A stretch of DNA of 64,000 bases, from NCBI GenBank assembly GCA_007859835.1, contig SJPJ01000001.1, forward strand, positions 1,312,632 through 1,376,631, read 5' to 3'. The position numbers and the translations under genes were made by a program. The notes beneath the pieces were generated by a model. The model did no database searches, was not told where the DNA came from, and worked only from the letters and a program-made list of their open reading frames with translations. How positions within the stretch are numbered: position 1 is the first letter of the stretch; every line of letters begins with the position of its first letter. The stretch comes from Novipirellula herctigrandis (lineage in GTDB: Bacteria > Planctomycetota > Planctomycetia > Pirellulales > Pirellulaceae). Shown one piece after another: positions 60,592-64,000 of the stretch.

Positions 60592-60882
60592 ATGGACAAA
60601 CGGCCGCGAATCACTACCAAGTTCAATGCCTTAATGGTTCTCTATTCTTCGGCATGTGGATTTCTCGCTTTTGCGTTTTCTGACGCTGCAAAAGATGTCC
60701 CGATACAGGGTATCGTGCTAACATCGCTCATCGACTTTGTGCGTTACATGGCTATGTTATTCCTCTCGGCGTATTTTGCACGCGAGCTTTGGAATCGTCT
60801 AATTGTCGACATCTTTGACCTCCGGCCTGTCTTATACGGCGAGGCAGTCGCGATGGTAGTTGCGGTTGGCCTTCTTGTGTAA
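60592..60882 (+). CDS. hypothetical small membrane protein
   Basis: 96 residues, ATG 60592. Helices FNALMVLYSSACGFLAFAF, YMAMLFLSAYFARELW, VLYGEAVAMVVAVGLLV. Function unknown. Confidence 0.6.
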   Translation: MDKRPRITTKFNALMVLYSSACGFLAFAFSDAAKDVPIQGIVLTSLIDFVRYMAMLFLSAYFARELWNRLIVDIFDLRPVLYGEAVAMVVAVGLLV

Positions 60883-60920
60883 TACAGGACGACGCTGTGA
60901 TGTGTCTGAATTCACAATAC

Positions 60921-61011
60921 CGAATACCATCGCATGCACACAGAACGGCGGTGGAGACATTTTTACGAATGGAAGTTCGACTTTCGCCGCCCGCGGATGC
61001 TGCCCTTAGCT
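60921..61011 (+). repeat. attC site
   Basis: R'' CGAATACC, arms CAGAACGGCGGTGG / CTTTCGCCGCCCGCGG, R'-like CTTAGCT (61005). Confidence 0.58.
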
Positions 61012-61026
61012 GACAAGGAAATTCCC

Positions 61027-61776
61027 ATGCAGATTCGATTCAACGCAACGATCACGTCTCCGGTTCTTATGTTGGTGCTGGCGATGGGGCTAACGGTGAC
61101 GGGAAAGGAAACCGACCAGCAACAACGAGAGCAAATTGGCGAAGTCCTCGGGAGACCCGTATACCGGGATGAGATTCGCGTCGGTAAGGATGTTTCGTTA
61201 TCGGACGAACTCCATCGCCTGTTCACTGCACCTGTCACCCAACAGTATCGCCAGACGCACAAAGATAAAATCGCACCAACGCTCGCTGAGATTGCGGCAG
61301 CAACAAAACACTTCGACAATCAACATCGCGAACGTATCAAGGGACAGGAACCCGCGTTGCGTAGGCAACTCAAATCGGTCAAAGAACAACTCACTCTCAA
61401 AGGGCTGACGGAAGAAAACAAACAAAAACTCACCATTGAGAAGATGACGCTCCAGGCCCGACTTAATCCACCTGGAAAGTCCTTTGCCGCTTGGATGTTA
61501 AACAATCGGAAGTTCCAGCTGCACCTGCACCAAACGTATGGTGGCGGTCGCATCCTCTTTCAGCAAGCGGGAATGGAAGCGTTCGATGCAACCCAGAAAT
61601 GGCTTGAAACCCTAGAAAGAGATGGCAAGTTCAAAATCAGCGATCCGAAGTTGCGGTCAGTGCTATACCATTATTGGACAACACAGAATCACGGGCCATT
61701 CCTGATGGATGACAAGAAACGTATTCACGAATTCCTTGAACCCGAATGGATGAAACAATCACCAAGCCAAGACTGA
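61027..61776 (+). CDS. hypothetical secreted helical protein
   Basis: 249 residues from ATG 61027 (AAGGAA 6 nt upstream). Signal peptide (LMLVLAMGLTVTG). Mostly helical with long charged helices (DNQHRERIKGQEPALRRQL, LTEENKQKLTIEKMTLQARL), resembling SurA-type N-terminal chaperone helices only loosely. Function unknown. Confidence 0.62.
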   Translation: MQIRFNATITSPVLMLVLAMGLTVTGKETDQQQREQIGEVLGRPVYRDEIRVGKDVSLSDELHRLFTAPVTQQYRQTHKDKIAPTLAEIAAATKHFDNQHRERIKGQEPALRRQLKSVKEQLTLKGLTEENKQKLTIEKMTLQARLNPPGKSFAAWMLNNRKFQLHLHQTYGGGRILFQQAGMEAFDATQKWLETLERDGKFKISDPKLRSVLYHYWTTQNHGPFLMDDKKRIHEFLEPEWMKQSPSQD

Positions 61777-61782
61777 CAAGTC

Positions 61783-61872
61783 GGTCAGCCAATGCGTGAG
61801 TCGGAGCGGGACAGCCGGTCGAATTTGAAATCAACGCGTAACCGCACCGTCCGGCCACGCGTGACGCTAGGC
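61783..61872 (+). repeat. attC site
   Basis: R''-like GGTCAGCC, arms GAGTCGGAGCGGGACAGCCGG / CGTCCGGCCACG shortened to core pairs, R' GCTAGGC (61866), one base from GTTAGGC. Confidence 0.5.
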
Positions 61873-61961
61873 AAACACCCACCAGGCACTGACAGAAGTA
61901 ATAACACAAAGTACGAAAGGAAACATCGTCATGGGACTAGCAAGACACAGTCCTAATTCCA

Positions 61962-62114
61962 GTGTACGTGTTCATCGCCCTGTTGATAATGAAAACATTG
62001 AGTTTGCCCGCATGGATTGTTTGGTTCGTAAAGCTCTTTTGGGCTCCGAACCATCTCAAAAAAAGAATCGCGAAAATGGAGAAGCGTCTATCTAAAATTG
62101 AACAACAAATCAGT
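61962..62114 (+). CDS. small membrane protein with basic coiled-coil tail
   Basis: About 50 residues from a GTG at 61962 (start uncertain; the frame is open from just after a TAG at 61938). VYVFIALLIMKTLSLPAWIV forms one helix, followed by WFVKLFWAPNHLKKRIAK and a heptad-like MEKRLSKIEQQIS. The shape (one helix plus charged coiled coil) resembles small regulators such as PspB, without clear homology. An out-of-frame ATG at 61931 with AAAGGAA may indicate a sequencing error or a frameshifted N-terminus. Confidence 0.5.
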
Positions 62115-62140
62115 TAGAAAGATTGCTCTAACCAGCCACG

Positions 62141-62236
62141 ACAGACCAGAACGACGACATCCACCGACGACGCGAGCTAAGCGGTTTAGCAATGGTGAAT
62201 CTTTTGCACGTCCTCGGTGATGCCTGGCATTGTCCA
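62141..62236 (+). repeat. attC site
   Basis: R''-like GACCAGAAC, arms ACGACGCGAGC / TGCACGTCCTCGG, R'-like ATTGTCC at 62226. Confidence 0.55.
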
Positions 62237-62251
62237 ACGAAAGTGACTCCA

Positions 62252-62776
62252 ATGCGTATCGTAGTACTCATGATACTGCTCACGTGCGGATGCCAACGCG
62301 AGGCGGTCGATCGCCAAAACGGACGAACGTTAAGCATCGTTGACCTCCCCGCTCCTAAAGCAACGGACAATTTAGCAACTTTGCAATCGCTTGATTTGCA
62401 ACTAGAAGATGATCAAAGTCCATGGGCGCACGACGAATCGAAAATTGAACAACTCGTTGGGCAGAGACTTTGTGACCTTGTTTCATTCGATGCAATCACT
62501 CGATGCGAACGCATCGGTAACGAGCAAGATGTCCCGGGCCTCCGATATGCGCAATTGACGGACGATTTGATCCATCGCATTTTCCACGATGGTCGAATTG
62601 TTCCGGCAGAAGAAATGAACTACCATCTTCAGGCAGGACAATACCCCTATTTGAAAGCGTTTACGGACGATGGTGTATATAGAATCTGGGTCTATTACGA
62701 ACCAGTTGGACAAATAGTCTTTCCCGATCGATCTTCTTATTTCTTTTTGATCGACACTACAAAGAGCGGCGAATAA
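62252..62776 (+). CDS. hypothetical lipoprotein
   Basis: 174 residues from ATG 62252. Lipobox LMILLTCGCQ. The exported part has LDLQLEDDQSPWAHDESKIE, YPYLKAFTDDGVYRIWVYYE. Function unknown. Stop in R'' (GGCGAATAAC). Confidence 0.62.
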   Translation: MRIVVLMILLTCGCQREAVDRQNGRTLSIVDLPAPKATDNLATLQSLDLQLEDDQSPWAHDESKIEQLVGQRLCDLVSFDAITRCERIGNEQDVPGLRYAQLTDDLIHRIFHDGRIVPAEEMNYHLQAGQYPYLKAFTDDGVYRIWVYYEPVGQIVFPDRSSYFFLIDTTKSGE

Positions 62777-62848
62777 CCTAACGATGAACGCGGCTTGGCC
62801 ATCCGCGGGTTAGCATATGGAGAACCAACCGCAGCCACCCGGTTATCG
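62771..62848 (+). repeat. attC site
   Basis: GAATAAC (62771-62777), arms ACGCGGCTTGG / CCGCAGCCACCCGG, R' GTTATCG (62842-62848). Confidence 0.68.
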
Positions 62849-62887
62849 CCGTCTTTACCCACTGAGATCCATTTCAAACCTTCGTTA

Positions 62888-63520
62888 ATGAAAAGGCAAT
62901 CCAAAATGAATTACTCCTTTGCCCTCTGGATCGCGATGGCGGTTGCCATTAGCTGTAACCTCACAAATACGGGGTACGTTTTCGCCGAACCTCAAGAGCT
63001 TCCGTCTACTGACAAAGGCAACGGGACACACCATTCCCAACACGAACTGCCGCAACGGTATTTTGTCAGTCTGGCCGAATATCGCTTCAAAGATTTTAAC
63101 CCGGCGAAAGTGACCGCCGAGAAAATTCAAAACGCGATTAGCTCAGAAAACGCGTCCCACGTCGAAACGGTCATGCTGTCCGCTGTTGCCGGATTTAAAA
63201 GCATGGTTCAATTTGGTCGTTCCGTCACTGTCACTACCGGTCGAGTTAGTAATCGGGACGTAATGACACGCCAAACGCAACAACAAGAAATTGGTACGAT
63301 CTTGGAAGTGACCGTATCGCCTGAGGATCAGAGCGTGGTTGCGGATCTTTCGTTTAGCTCATCTCGAATCGTTGGTGAGGGAACGGATGACTCTCCCCCA
63401 GAGTTCGCTACGACGACAATCAAGACTACTCAACTCATGGACATTGGGAAACCAACCCTAGTTGGTGCCTCCACTGTTGATAAAAGCTCGTATATTTTCC
63501 TTACGATATCACGGCAATAG
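62888..63520 (+). CDS. hypothetical secreted protein
   Basis: 210 residues from ATG 62888 (ATG 62906 possible). Signal peptide (SFALWIAMAVAISCNLTNTG). The C-terminal half TILEVTVSPEDQSVVADLSF, KTTQLMDIGKPTLVGAST has the strand pattern of secretin C-terminal (GspD-type) gate domains, but there is no full secretin. Function unknown. Confidence 0.58.
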   Translation: MKRQSKMNYSFALWIAMAVAISCNLTNTGYVFAEPQELPSTDKGNGTHHSQHELPQRYFVSLAEYRFKDFNPAKVTAEKIQNAISSENASHVETVMLSAVAGFKSMVQFGRSVTVTTGRVSNRDVMTRQTQQQEIGTILEVTVSPEDQSVVADLSFSSSRIVGEGTDDSPPEFATTTIKTTQLMDIGKPTLVGASTVDKSSYIFLTISRQ

Positions 63521-63554
63521 ACGGTGCCGCATCAGAGCGGAAACGAAACAGTCG

Positions 63555-63739
63555 GATTTCAATGACATGCACGAAGGACGCGAGCCAAATTGGACGAACC
63601 CAAGCAGCCGTGATGGGCGTCTTGTTTTATGGAAAGAGCTTCAGCCACCGTTCGGATTTCCGATTGTCGCCACCAACCGATCTACAACCAGTTAGGCTGG
63701 GCACAATATTCGGGCCAACCGGAGCCGTGGCGTTACCCG
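63555..63739 (+). repeat. one or two attC-like sites, poorly formed
   Basis: CACGAAGGACGCGAG-type left arm, GTTCGGA at 63650, then CCGGAGCCGTGGC with R' GTTACCC at 63733-63739. Boundaries uncertain. Confidence 0.4.
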
Positions 63740-63819
63740 ACGGAGACACTTTGTTTGCCCGGTAAGGCCAATCACCGATCCCTGATCACGAATCTTTGAC
63801 TGCGAACAACTCCACCACA

Positions 63820-64000
63820 ATGATGAACGAACCTCCTTCCCGAAAATATCCTGGCATGGTTCCTTTGCTGATGGTCGTGATTATGACGGCTTGCAGTGCG
63901 GTTTACCTGGTATCTGCGGCAATCCATGGATTCGATGTGTTCCAGGTAGGTGCATTTGGGGCTCCCCGACCATTTTCGCTGCTAGAGTATGCCGCTTGGT
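63820..64000 (+). CDS. membrane protein, truncated by window end
   Basis: ATG 63820 opens 60 codons to the edge: MMNEPPSRKYPG, then the helix MVPLLMVVIMTACSAVYLVS. The array therefore continues beyond the window. Family unknown. Confidence 0.5.
   Translation, partial: MMNEPPSRKYPGMVPLLMVVIMTACSAVYLVSAAIHGFDVFQVGAFGAPRPFSLLEYAAW

Noticed and set aside
18285-62848. CRISPR array as an explanation for the regularly spaced repeats
   Set aside because: Repeats are ~90 nt, imperfect, separated by genes of variable length, and have no cas genes; attC sites explain them better.

Overview
The window looks like a chromosomal segment of a planctomycete, probably close to Rhodopirellula/Pirellulaceae. 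The clues are many short secreted or membrane proteins starting with an N-P-Y-x-x-P motif or an S-I-R-T-L-type N-terminal anchor, an extracytoplasmic GH10 enzyme, a GDSL hydrolase and a sialidase, and moderate GC. No rRNA, tRNA or CRISPR array was found. Genus-level assignment is inference.

Region 1 (1-16.9 kb) is ordinary chromosome with genes on both strands and clear Shine-Dalgarno sites. It holds an AmmeMemoRadiSam radical-SAM protein (cut by the window start), adenosylhomocysteinase, a stand-alone SufB, and a stress/metal cluster: ZIP transporter + CBS pair, GroEL, DksA/TraR-type zinc finger, CBS protein, PolX-like helix-hairpin-helix protein, thioredoxin 2, PAC2 protein, three tandem Hsp20 proteins and an HHE (hemerythrin-like) protein. 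A secreted GDSL/SGNH hydrolase and a GH10 xylanase-like protein follow.

Region 2 (16.9-18.05 kb) is a graveyard of mobile elements: fused pieces of an IS701-like transposase, an ISL3-like transposase C-terminus and a large serine recombinase C-terminus.

Region 3 (about 18.05 kb to the right edge) is the notable part: about 46 kb of small genes, essentially all on the plus strand. Most are followed by a ~90-nt imperfect inverted repeat bounded by (G)GATAAC/GCAGAAC-type and GTTATCS/GTTCTGC/GTTCGTC-type boxes. These have the form of integron attC sites (R'' ... R'). About fifty can be placed, so the region reads as a very large integron gene-cassette array that runs off the right edge. No integrase gene is seen. 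From the cassette orientation it should lie to the left, exactly where the transposase/recombinase debris sits. Two group II introns encoding reverse transcriptases are each inserted inside an attC, one per strand. Three ORF-less ~320-bp cassettes are copies of one repeat carrying a promoter-like TTGNTY-17-TAARMT signal. They sit directly upstream of the membrane-protein cassettes they could drive.

Cassette cargo is mostly short membrane or lipoprotein genes of unknown function, plus homologues of contact-dependent toxin immunity proteins (Imm22-, Imm26- and barstar-like), a YitT-family protein, SDR and VOC enzymes, a sialidase-like protein, ankyrin, TPR and DKNYY repeat proteins, an FGE-sulfatase-like lipoprotein, a HExxH metallopeptidase, a cysteine hydrolase paired with a catalytically dead paralogue, and several decayed genes. 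In at least a dozen cassettes the attC R'' box itself supplies the stop codon. All functional names come from recognising motifs by eye; no database search or folding program was run.
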